From NCBI GenBank assembly GCA_051814705.1, contig JBPWQW010000001.1, forward strand, positions 186,001-250,000: a stretch of 64,000 bases of DNA, written 5' to 3'. Position 1 is the stretch's first letter. Every line of letters starts with the position of its first letter. The translations under genes and the position numbers were made by a program. Under the pieces are notes generated by a model, which was given only the letters and a program-made list of their open reading frames with translations, made no database searches and was not told where the DNA came from. The DNA comes from Geojedonia sp051814705. GTDB lineage: Bacteria; Bacteroidota; Bacteroidia; Flavobacteriales; Flavobacteriaceae. Shown here piece after piece: positions 28,601-36,243 of this stretch.

Positions 28601-28640
28601 ACCTGTAATTACAAGCTTAGGGTTTAGTGTAACATTTTAA
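25626..28640 (+). CDS. SusC/RagA TonB-linked importer of the polysaccharide locus
   Basis: This 1004-residue protein has a signal peptide ending in LIAQ, a carboxypeptidase-D regulatory-like domain (~22-100), and a TonB-box-like DEVVVVGYGTAKKRDLAGSI. The plug motif is PLYVVDGIF, with NDIESIELLKDPSSLAIFGVRGANGVILV. The barrel ends in Phe. It imports oligosaccharides with its SusD partner 24 bases downstream. No STN domain is present, consistent with control by the hybrid regulator rather than an anti-sigma route. Confidence 0.96.
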   Translation: MKARFKLLILSLFLTSSLIAQDITVTGEVTSTEDGMPVPGVNVIVMGTSRGVSTDFDGLYSIKVSQGEILEFSSIGLKTVRIAIGNQSVINVALEPDIAALDEVVVVGYGTAKKRDLAGSIVRVDGDIVADKPNANPVASLQGKVAGLSVVNSGKPGQEPDIRIRGTVSRNQTKPLYVVDGIFSEDISYINPNDIESIELLKDPSSLAIFGVRGANGVILVTTKKAKEGKLSIAFSTSTGVKYLTGKPNLANAELFKTLFDERLVNDGVAPYSFYNLFNGNTDWIDQITNNGATVQNANLSIQSGSETNRLSIGVGYLKEEGIIRHEELQKITVNINNEVKISDNFKVGIGINGVKSDLPSDPDNTNYGAALNATPIVSPFNADGVYNQLPIAIGGAQIGNPLLVVNERLPKNIPNSYRFVGNIFAELKFLKDFTFRTAYSGNYEIGKGRGYSPLTPVYAAESDEIANFSGQSLTSVYQYNNTKQDFQQDYLLTYSKDFGDHSITALLGFTTFQEYLENINGSVKQLAGGDPIPNDPRFWYLNVFPFGDQDTRVSNSEQWDRATVSGLFRVLYNYKGKYILNGSFRRDSSSELPKATRAQNFWSLGGAWELSRENFMDDSAINYLKIKGSYGELGNQYNAVHYPYLPNFQLGASAVLGNPQSVIPAYVLAYKNTDNLKWETITSYEAGFELATFNNRLNFEAAYYNKLTKDLLVFVSSGSDQFYTNAGEIENKGFEFTASWSDNISSDFKYSISGNLATIKNTVNSVFEPGFEVFSGPTRTRAGDPIGSFYGYVVDGLYQSNLDIQASPPSTLGAYKPGDFKYKDVDGDGEITPDDRTVIGNPTPDFTYGISTNLAYKKFSLDIDVQGVYGNEIWRNWGNGSSFAQFNYRAERADRWIGAGTSNWEPRLTEASGYNKQNSTYNIEDGSYIRIRNIQLAYNFEPLSIKGMNFTNMKLYFNAQNLYTWKHNSGFTPEAGGTPIEFSIDNGGYPLPVITSLGFSVTF

Positions 28641-28664
28641 TAAAAATTAAAAACTTATAATAAT

Positions 28665-30155
28665 ATGAAAAAAGAAATAGTCTTTATTAAGTATGCTTTA
28701 AGTGCACTACTTATGTTAACCTCTATGACTTCTTGCAGTGATTTATTAGATACTAAACCATTGGGAGTAGCTATAACAGGAGACCTTTCAACAGGTGGTT
28801 TTGAGGCCGATGCTTTTGGACTGTACGGACAACTAAGAAGTTCAGCTGTTTCAGATTGGACGCGATATTGGTTTCAAAGCATTCGTTCAGATGACGCCGC
28901 AAAAGGAAGTTCAGTGCCAGATGCAGCTCAGGCAGGAGCCGATTTTAATGAATTTGGGTATTCCAATACTAGTTTCCTTAACAATGGAAATTGGAATGAC
29001 CATTACAAAGTCATTAATGCCTGTAATGATTTAATTGATGCCATCGAAGTTTCTGGCTTAACTGACCCTGGGACTATCGTAAATATGGCAGAAGCTAGAA
29101 TGATCAGAGCCTTTCTTTATTTTGATTTAAGAAGAGATTATGGTGAAATCCCTATAGTTGATAAAAAAGTAGTAGAAGTAGTAGATGGGATTAAGCCAAA
29201 ATCTACTGTCGCAGAGGTTGATGCTTTTATTAAAGCCGATTTAGAATATGCAAGTGCAAATTTACCTTTAACTTGGGTGTCTAATTTTGCAGGAAGGGCT
29301 ACCAAAGGCTTTGCCGATGGGTTACTTGCTAAACTATATTTGTATCAAGCTTCAAAATCGAATTCACAAGCATTATATGCTGCTTCTTTAGCAAAAAGTG
29401 AAGAAGTCATCAATTCTGGAATTTATGCATTAGAACCTTCCTATAAAAAATTATTCAGTCGCGAAGGCAACAACTCCATTGAATCCATCTTTGAAGTTCA
29501 GCAATTTGTTACGGCATCCGGTCAAAACTTTAGTAATAATTATTATGTTTCTCAAGGTGTTAGAGGTACAGGCGCTTGGGACTTAGGTTGGGGTTTTAAC
29601 GTACCTACACAAAATTTAATCGATGCTTATGAAGTAGGTGATCCCAGAAAAGATCATACTATTTTAGCATCAGGTGAAGACGATGGCGGTTATGGTAGTG
29701 GAATCTTACCAGCAGCTCCTCCATTGGATCAACCCTATTGGAACAAAAAAGCTTATACAGAAGCCTCTGTTAGAACAGCATTATCACAAAGACAGAATAA
29801 TTGGGAAAACATAAAAATTCTTCGATATGCCGATGTTCTTTTAATGGCATCTGAAGCAGCATTTAAAACGGGAAATATAGCCCTTGCAACAACCTATTTA
29901 AACCAAGTAAGAGCTAGAGCTAGAGGTGGTGCAAGTGTACTTCCAAATGTAACAGCAACTATGGCGGCTATCAAACACGAAAGACGGATAGAACTTGCTT
30001 TGGAAGGTGAGCGCTTTTATGACGTTGTACGTTGGGGTGATGGGCCTGCACTTTTAGGAGGTTTAGGATTTTTACCTAAACATGAATGGTATCCTATCCC
30101 ACAAACGGCGATCGATCAATCGCAAGGGGTATTGGTTCAAAATCCAAATTATTAA
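28665..30155 (+). CDS. SusD/RagB-family surface glycan-binding lipoprotein
   Basis: The protein has 496 residues with a lipoprotein signal (TSC, then SDLLDTKPLG). Family features include MAEARMIRAFLYFDLRRDYG, LLMASEAAFKTGN, and the C-terminal AIKHERRIELALEGERFYDVVRWG with a final LVQNPNY. It binds glycan at the cell surface and lids the SusC pore. The organisation with SusC is the defining mark of the locus. The glycan cannot be read from the sequence. Confidence 0.96.
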   Translation: MKKEIVFIKYALSALLMLTSMTSCSDLLDTKPLGVAITGDLSTGGFEADAFGLYGQLRSSAVSDWTRYWFQSIRSDDAAKGSSVPDAAQAGADFNEFGYSNTSFLNNGNWNDHYKVINACNDLIDAIEVSGLTDPGTIVNMAEARMIRAFLYFDLRRDYGEIPIVDKKVVEVVDGIKPKSTVAEVDAFIKADLEYASANLPLTWVSNFAGRATKGFADGLLAKLYLYQASKSNSQALYAASLAKSEEVINSGIYALEPSYKKLFSREGNNSIESIFEVQQFVTASGQNFSNNYYVSQGVRGTGAWDLGWGFNVPTQNLIDAYEVGDPRKDHTILASGEDDGGYGSGILPAAPPLDQPYWNKKAYTEASVRTALSQRQNNWENIKILRYADVLLMASEAAFKTGNIALATTYLNQVRARARGGASVLPNVTATMAAIKHERRIELALEGERFYDVVRWGDGPALLGGLGFLPKHEWYPIPQTAIDQSQGVLVQNPNY

Positions 30156-30176
30156 TTAGTATTAAAAAAATTAATT

Positions 30177-32558
30177 ATGAAAAAACGAATTCATTTAATT
30201 AATAAAATAGCTTATGTAGTCATAGCTGCATTAGTCATTACGGGGTGTCAAAAATTAGACCTGCCTACTTTGGGTGCTTTTGATATAGATCCTTCTATAG
30301 TGAAAATTAATTATCCTTTAGAAGGGGCTGCTATTAAAGTTTTTGAAGACCCTGCTCCAATAGATATAAAAATAGAAGTCCATGATGATAATATAGTAAA
30401 TGACATCTCTATTGTTTTAAATGGTACTGAAATAGCCAACTTAGACAATTTTAGCAATCCTCGTAATATTATAGAATCATATACTTACAACGGATTAGTC
30501 AATGGAGATTACGTGTTAACTGTAATATCTACAGATATTAATGGCACATCTACCTCTGCTGAAGTGAATTTCAGCAAGGAACCGCCATACAGCCCATTAT
30601 TTGATGGAGAAGTTCTTTATATGCCCTTTGATGGGGATTATAGAGATTTAATTGGGTTCAATATAGCTGATAAAGTTGGTTCACCTGGTTTTGCAGGTTC
30701 AGGTTATGTGGGCTCCAATGCTTATAAAGGCTCGACAGACTCTTATATAACATTTCCATCGAACGGGTTACAAAGTAATGAATTTAGTGCTGCTTTTTGG
30801 TATAAAGTAAATGCAAGCCCTGACCGAGCTGGTTTATTAGTTGTGGGAGACAATGTAGAGGATCGTAATCAAGGATTTAGATTGTTTAGAGAAGGAAATG
30901 GTGCAGAACAACGCATTAAATTAAATGTTGGAACTGGCACTGGTGATAGTTGGAACGATGGTGGTGTTATTGATGTAACAGCTGGTGAATGGGTTCATGT
31001 TGCTTTTACCATTTCACAAACAGAGAGTAAAATTTATTTTAACGGTATTGAAATGAACACTGCTAGTTTGTCTGGACCAATTGACTGGACCGGTGTTGGA
31101 CCATTAACAATTGGTTCCGGAGGGGAAACTTTTAGTTACTGGGATCATAAATCTGACTTTAGTGCAATGGATGAATTGCGAATATTTAATAAAGCTCTTA
31201 CTCAAAGCGAAATTCAAATTATGATCAATACTTTTAATCCCTATATCCCTCAATACGCTGGAGAATCCTTCTATATGCCTTTTGATGGGGGCTATATTAA
31301 TTTAGTTGGAAGTACTGCGGCTACCGTTGTTGGGTCTCCTGAAATCACGAGTGATTCCCATGAAGGTTCTGGAGCATATTCAGGAGCAACAGATGCTTAT
31401 CTAACATATCCAGCTGAAGGGTTATTAACCAATCAATTTAGCACTACATTCTGGTATAAAGTTAATTCGAGTCCAGACAGAGCAGGTATACTAGTTGTTG
31501 GAAATGATGTTCCTGAAAATAGAAATCAAGGATTTAGATTATTTAGAGAAGGTAGTGGAACTGAGCAACGCATTAAATTGAATGTTGGAACAGGTGGAGG
31601 AGAAAGTTGGAATGATGGCGGTATTATAGATGTTACTGCTAATGAATGGGTTCAAGTTGCTGTGACTGTTTCAAATACACAAACCAAAATTTATTTCAAT
31701 GGCATTGAAATGAATTCAGCAGATTTAGCTGCTCCAATTGATTGGACAGGGTGTAATAGTTTTACAATTGCTTCAGGCGTTCCAACATTTTCTTATTGGG
31801 ATCATAAGTCTGACGGAAGCACCATAGACGAATTGCGGTTTTATAACAAAGCTTTATCGGCTGACGAAGTAATTGCTATTGTTGGCGGAAACTACGAACC
31901 ACCGTATTTTGGAGCGACCTTATACGCGCCTTTTGACGGGACTTATGTCAATAAAGTAACAAACACCAATCCTACTGTTGTTGGAACGCCTAGTTTTGCT
32001 GGAGAAAGCGCTGTTGGTTCTGACGCTTATAAGGGCGCAACAGATTCCTATTTGTCATTTCCAATCACAAATTTGTTTACTAATGAATTTAGTGGCGCAT
32101 TTTGGTATAAAGTAGATTCAACACCAGATCGAGCTGGTATTTTAACCGTAGCGCCTCCAATGCTTGGATTAGACAATGACCTATCTTCTGGTTTTAGACT
32201 TTTTAGAGAAGGAAGCCCGACAGAACAACGAATAAAAATGCACATTGGAACTGATGGTGGTGATTCTTGGAATGATGGTGATGTTATAAACGTTACTGCT
32301 GGAGAATGGGTGCATATTGCATTTACGGTTTCTGCAACTGCCACACAAATCTATTTTAATGGAGTAGCTGTTACCAATAGTGGAGATATGACTGGTAAAA
32401 CTATTAGTTGGGCAAATTGTACAAATATTTCAATAGGATCTGGAGCACCTGGATTTATTGGATGGGGTCATTTATCAGATAAAAGTAAAATAGATGAACT
32501 TTATTTATTTGACAAGACTCTAACTCTTGAAGAAATTCAAGCATTAATGGCACAATAG
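30177..32558 (+). CDS. Surface lipoprotein with Ig-like domain and three LamG repeats
   Basis: The protein has 793 residues. Its lipoprotein signal ends in TGC (Cys24). An Ig-like domain occupies ~40-135. Three tandem LamG/concanavalin-type domains follow at ~145-345, ~365-560 and ~580-790. Each repeats the same landmarks: YMPFDG or YAPFDG, FWYKVN, GFRLFREG, QRIKLNVGT, SWNDGG, GEWVHVAFT, KIYFNGIEM and DELRIF. It sits in the SusE position, so it is probably an accessory surface glycan-binding protein. The three copies are strongly alike, which indicates internal duplication. No catalytic motif is visible, although LamG domains can also be carried by enzymes. Confidence 0.88.
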   Translation: MKKRIHLINKIAYVVIAALVITGCQKLDLPTLGAFDIDPSIVKINYPLEGAAIKVFEDPAPIDIKIEVHDDNIVNDISIVLNGTEIANLDNFSNPRNIIESYTYNGLVNGDYVLTVISTDINGTSTSAEVNFSKEPPYSPLFDGEVLYMPFDGDYRDLIGFNIADKVGSPGFAGSGYVGSNAYKGSTDSYITFPSNGLQSNEFSAAFWYKVNASPDRAGLLVVGDNVEDRNQGFRLFREGNGAEQRIKLNVGTGTGDSWNDGGVIDVTAGEWVHVAFTISQTESKIYFNGIEMNTASLSGPIDWTGVGPLTIGSGGETFSYWDHKSDFSAMDELRIFNKALTQSEIQIMINTFNPYIPQYAGESFYMPFDGGYINLVGSTAATVVGSPEITSDSHEGSGAYSGATDAYLTYPAEGLLTNQFSTTFWYKVNSSPDRAGILVVGNDVPENRNQGFRLFREGSGTEQRIKLNVGTGGGESWNDGGIIDVTANEWVQVAVTVSNTQTKIYFNGIEMNSADLAAPIDWTGCNSFTIASGVPTFSYWDHKSDGSTIDELRFYNKALSADEVIAIVGGNYEPPYFGATLYAPFDGTYVNKVTNTNPTVVGTPSFAGESAVGSDAYKGATDSYLSFPITNLFTNEFSGAFWYKVDSTPDRAGILTVAPPMLGLDNDLSSGFRLFREGSPTEQRIKMHIGTDGGDSWNDGDVINVTAGEWVHIAFTVSATATQIYFNGVAVTNSGDMTGKTISWANCTNISIGSGAPGFIGWGHLSDKSKIDELYLFDKTLTLEEIQALMAQ

Positions 32559-32636
32559 TTTGTCTATAATGGACTCCTAATAAAGGTTTTATAATTCAAA
32601 AATGGAGTCTTTAATATCTTTTGAATTAGTCTCATT

Positions 32637-32670
32637 TTTAGCTGCATTTCTCTTGGGAAATGCAGCTAAA
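32637..32670 (+). terminator. Intra-locus terminator / attenuator
   Basis: Perfect 14-bp arms (TTTAGCTGCATTTC and its complement) with a 6-base loop are followed by a T-rich run (TTTTCTTAACTTTTTATATA). It lies between the LamG gene and the first GH144 gene, where it could lower expression of the downstream enzymes relative to SusCD. Confidence 0.75.
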
Positions 32671-32689
32671 TTTTCTTAACTTTTTATAT

Positions 32690-34060
32690 ATGAAACTAGC
32701 AAACACTAAACTGGTCATACTTTTACTATTCATTTCAATCAATTTTCTTAATTGTAATTCAGAAAAGAAAAAAAACAGTCAGGATAATACCAAACTAACT
32801 CAAAATACAAAATTAATCGATAACCAATTACTGGATACCATTCAATGGCAAACCATTAATTATTTCTGGGAGGGCGCCGAACCCAATTCAGGTCTTGCCA
32901 GAGAGCGTTTACATATGGACGATATATATCCCACATCACCAAAAAACACGGTCACAACCGGAGGAAGTGGTTTTGGGTTGATGGCCATTTTGGTTGGAGT
33001 GAAACGAGGTTTCATTTCACGACAAGAGGCCTTAGATCGTTATTTGAAAATTGTCGATTTTCTTGAAAAAGCCGACCGTTTTCATGGTGCTTGGCCACAT
33101 TGGTTGAATGGCGAAACCGGAAAAGTAATTCCTTTCAGTAAAAAAGACAATGGGGGAGATTTGGTGGAAACCGCTTTTTTAATACAAGGTTTGATTACCG
33201 TTTCGGAATATTTTAAAGGTGGTAATGAAAAAGAACAGGAACTGGTTGCAAAAATTGATAAACTTTGGAAAGCTGTAGAATGGGATTGGTATACCAAGAA
33301 TGGTGAAGATGTATTGTATTGGCATTGGTCTCCAGAATTTGGATGGGACATGAACTTCCCCGTTGGAGGTTATAACGAATGTTTGATTATGTACGTTTTG
33401 GCTGCAGCATCGCCAACTCATCCCATTAAAAAATCGGTTTATGAAAAAGGTTGGGCCAGAAATGGAGCCATCGTGTCTAAGGATTCTTTATATAACGAAC
33501 CTTTAGTTTTGGATTATTACGAACATGATGACGCTCCCGTTGGACCTTTATTTTGGTCTCATTATTCCTATTTAGGATTAAATCCAAATGGCCTTTCAGA
33601 TCAATATGCAGATTATTGGAAACTGGTTCAGAATCAGGCCAAAATTCATTATAAATATGCCGTAGAAAACCCGAAACATTATAAAGGGTATGGAGATAGT
33701 CTTTGGGGATTAACCTCAAGTTATTCCATTAAAGGGTATGAAGGTCATAGACCTGGTCATGATTTAGGTGTCATATCTCCAACCGCTGCTTTAGCCTCAT
33801 TTCCATATACTCCTAAAGAAAGTATGCAAATGCTAAAATACTTATATAGCAAACAAGACTCCTTGATTGGTAAATATGGTCCTTATGATGCTTTTAGCTT
33901 ACAAGATCATTGGTATTTACCTAGATATTTAGCAATCGACCAAGGCCCCATACCTGTAATGATCGAAAATTATAGAACAGGTTTACTTTGGAATTTGTTT
34001 ATGAAAAATGAAGATGTAAAAAAAGGCTTAAAGATCTTAGACTTTACATTTAATAATTAA
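32690..34060 (+). CDS. GH144-type (glucoamylase-fold, PF10091) lipoprotein, copy 1
   Basis: I chose ATG 32690 (456 residues) because it starts the lipoprotein signal ending in LNC. An upstream ATG at 32660 lies in the terminator stem. The alpha/alpha-barrel carries the family landmarks TVTTGGSGFGLMAILVG, DRFHGAWPHWLNG, NGGDLVETAFLIQGL, YWHWSPEFGW and AIDQGPIPVMIENYRTGLLWNLFM. Characterised GH144 enzymes cut beta-1,2-glucan, some as endo-glucanases and some as exo-acting enzymes on oligosaccharides. I have not assigned catalytic residues. As a lipoprotein it may work at the surface or in the periplasm. Copy 2 follows after 3 bases. Confidence 0.85.
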   Translation: MKLANTKLVILLLFISINFLNCNSEKKKNSQDNTKLTQNTKLIDNQLLDTIQWQTINYFWEGAEPNSGLARERLHMDDIYPTSPKNTVTTGGSGFGLMAILVGVKRGFISRQEALDRYLKIVDFLEKADRFHGAWPHWLNGETGKVIPFSKKDNGGDLVETAFLIQGLITVSEYFKGGNEKEQELVAKIDKLWKAVEWDWYTKNGEDVLYWHWSPEFGWDMNFPVGGYNECLIMYVLAAASPTHPIKKSVYEKGWARNGAIVSKDSLYNEPLVLDYYEHDDAPVGPLFWSHYSYLGLNPNGLSDQYADYWKLVQNQAKIHYKYAVENPKHYKGYGDSLWGLTSSYSIKGYEGHRPGHDLGVISPTAALASFPYTPKESMQMLKYLYSKQDSLIGKYGPYDAFSLQDHWYLPRYLAIDQGPIPVMIENYRTGLLWNLFMKNEDVKKGLKILDFTFNN

Positions 34061-34063
34061 AAA

Positions 34064-35431
34064 ATGTTTAAACAAACACGTATTTTAATTTGCTTTATCA
34101 CAGTATTATCATGTGGATCAAATGGCCCAGGAACAGAAGATCCTTTTGTTCCAGATCCAACAGGCCCTGTAACGGTTGATCCTTTGACCGATGAGGAGAT
34201 GATGAATTTAACACAACAGACCACATTTAAATACTTTTGGGATTTTGCAAATTCAAATTCGGGAGCTGCCAGAGAACGTTACCATCCAGATAATCCGTCG
34301 TTAAACCAAAATGTAGTCACTACTGGTGGCACAGGATTCGGATTGATGTCAATTTTAGTAGGAATTGAAAGAGCTTACATTACGAGGCAACAAGCTGTTG
34401 TACGATTGACAACCATTCTCAACTTTTTGGAACATGCCGATCGTTTTCACGGGGCTTGGTCACATTGGGTTGATGGTGGAACAGGAAAGGTGATTCCATT
34501 TAGCACACAAGACAATGGTGGAGATTTAGTTGAAACTGCTTTTTTGGCACAAGGATTAATTTGTATAAAAGAGTATTTTAAAAATGGATCCGCCGAAGAA
34601 ATGGCTCTAGCAAATAAGGCAGATGTACTTTGGAAAGGTATAGAATGGAATTGGTACACTCAAGGCCAAGATGCATTGTATTGGCATTGGAGCCCCAATT
34701 ATGGTTTCGCAATTAACCTCAAGTTAAAAGGGTATAATGAGACCTTAATTGCGTATGTATTAGCTGCGGCATCTCCAGATTATCCAATCACAAAAGCTGC
34801 TTACACCAAGGGTTGGGCAGATAATGGAGCAATTGTAGCCAGCAATTCTCAATACGGATTCCCTCTAATTTTAAAGCATGCTGGATCACCACAATACGGT
34901 GGCCCATTGTTTTTTAGCCACTATTCGTTTTTGGGGTTAAACCCTAAAAACTTAACCGATCAATATGCAAACTACTGGGATCTTGTCGTCAATCACACTA
35001 AAATAAACCGTCAATATTGTATTTCAAACCCCAATAATTACAAAGATTATGGAGCAGATTGCTGGGGCCTAACCGCAAGCTATTCTAGAAACGACGATGG
35101 TTCTATTGGCTATTCAGCCCATAGTCCTATAAATGATAACGGGGTCGTTTCCCCCACTGCTGCGATTAGTTCTATACCCTATACCCCTTCACAATCTTTG
35201 AAAGTCATGCATTATCTCTATCAGCATAAAGCCGAACTATTAGGCCCTGCAGGTTTTTTTGATGCCTTTAGTCCTGAATATTCATTTTGGACTGCAAAGG
35301 CCTATTTAGCCATCGACCAAGGCCCCCAAATTGTTATGATAGAAAACTATAGAACAGGCTTATTATGGAATTTGTTTATGCAAAATACAGATGTTAAACA
35401 CGGTTTAGATGTGCTTGGGTTCAATTATTAA
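34064..35431 (+). CDS. GH144-type (glucoamylase-fold, PF10091) lipoprotein, copy 2
   Basis: This 455-residue protein has a lipoprotein signal ending in LSC and a Pro/Asp-rich linker (~25-45) missing from copy 1. The same landmarks recur: VVTTGGTGFGLMSILVG, DRFHGAWSHWVDG, NGGDLVETAFLAQGL, YWHWSPNYGF and IVMIENYRTGLLWNLFM. The two copies are alike along their whole length and most likely arose by tandem duplication. They differ in the stretch after WHWSP and in loops around residues 265-350, which could change the mode of action or the chain length preferred. A start 3 bases after copy 1 indicates translational coupling. Confidence 0.85.
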   Translation: MFKQTRILICFITVLSCGSNGPGTEDPFVPDPTGPVTVDPLTDEEMMNLTQQTTFKYFWDFANSNSGAARERYHPDNPSLNQNVVTTGGTGFGLMSILVGIERAYITRQQAVVRLTTILNFLEHADRFHGAWSHWVDGGTGKVIPFSTQDNGGDLVETAFLAQGLICIKEYFKNGSAEEMALANKADVLWKGIEWNWYTQGQDALYWHWSPNYGFAINLKLKGYNETLIAYVLAAASPDYPITKAAYTKGWADNGAIVASNSQYGFPLILKHAGSPQYGGPLFFSHYSFLGLNPKNLTDQYANYWDLVVNHTKINRQYCISNPNNYKDYGADCWGLTASYSRNDDGSIGYSAHSPINDNGVVSPTAAISSIPYTPSQSLKVMHYLYQHKAELLGPAGFFDAFSPEYSFWTAKAYLAIDQGPQIVMIENYRTGLLWNLFMQNTDVKHGLDVLGFNY

Positions 35432-35440
35432 AAATTAAAT

Positions 35441-36241
35441 ATGTTCACTTCCTTAAATATTAAAAAATGCATACTCGTGTTATTGGGGTTTTACATGTCT
35501 AATGTTGTCCTATCTCAAAGTCAAAAACTTTACGAATACATGCATTTTATTAACCAAACGGATACTTTAAATTACAGAATCCTATTACCCAAACATTTTA
35601 ATGAAAGTAAACAATATCCTTTAGTGCTGTTTCTTCATGGCGCAGGCGAAAGAGGCCGTGATAATGGTAAACAACTGAGCCATGGAAGTTCATTATTTTC
35701 CAAAAGAAAAAATAGAAGAAAATATCCCGCCATTGTCATCTTTCCACAATGTCCACAAAATGATTATTGGGCCAACGCCACTATAGACAGGTCCACACAC
35801 CCCTACAACATTGAATTTCAAAATGGAAAAGAGCCAACAAAAACTCTTGATTTGGTTATGCAGTTAATGGATGACATGGTTTCTAAACCTTTTGTCAATA
35901 AGAATCAAATTTATGTTGGTGGCTTATCCATGGGCGGTATGGGAACTTTTGAAATTCTGTACAGAAAACCAAACTTGTTTGCTGCAGCCTTTGCCATTTG
36001 CGGGGGTGGGATAGCCGACACCGCTGCTTTATATGCCACTACGACACCCTTATGGGTCTTTCATGGTGCCAACGACGATATTGTAGATCCACAATTATCC
36101 GTTGCCATGGTAAGTGCTTATTTAAAGGCTGGAGGAAAACCTAATTTTAATTTATACGCTGACGACAATCACAATAGTTGGGACTCTGCTTTGGCCGAAC
36201 CCAAACTTTTACCTTGGCTATTTTCTAAATCAATACATTAA
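35441..36241 (+). CDS. Secreted alpha/beta-hydrolase esterase
   Basis: The 266-residue protein has a signal peptide ending in VLSQ. The alpha/beta-hydrolase motifs are the oxyanion LFLHGAGERG, nucleophile Ser163 in GGLSMGGMG, Asp in HGANDDIVD, and His in DDNHNSWD. It resembles phospholipase/carboxylesterase and feruloyl-esterase-like proteins often found in glycan loci, where they remove acyl groups. The ester removed here (acetyl, succinyl or other) is unknown. It starts 9 bases after copy 2 and 2 bases separate it from the GH3 gene. Confidence 0.83.
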   Translation: MFTSLNIKKCILVLLGFYMSNVVLSQSQKLYEYMHFINQTDTLNYRILLPKHFNESKQYPLVLFLHGAGERGRDNGKQLSHGSSLFSKRKNRRKYPAIVIFPQCPQNDYWANATIDRSTHPYNIEFQNGKEPTKTLDLVMQLMDDMVSKPFVNKNQIYVGGLSMGGMGTFEILYRKPNLFAAAFAICGGGIADTAALYATTTPLWVFHGANDDIVDPQLSVAMVSAYLKAGGKPNFNLYADDNHNSWDSALAEPKLLPWLFSKSIH

Positions 36242-36243
36242 AC

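Noticed and set aside
30610..32540. Repeated DNA as an assembly error or CRISPR-like array
   Set aside because: The repeats are ~640 bases, in frame, and diverged, as expected for duplicated LamG domains.
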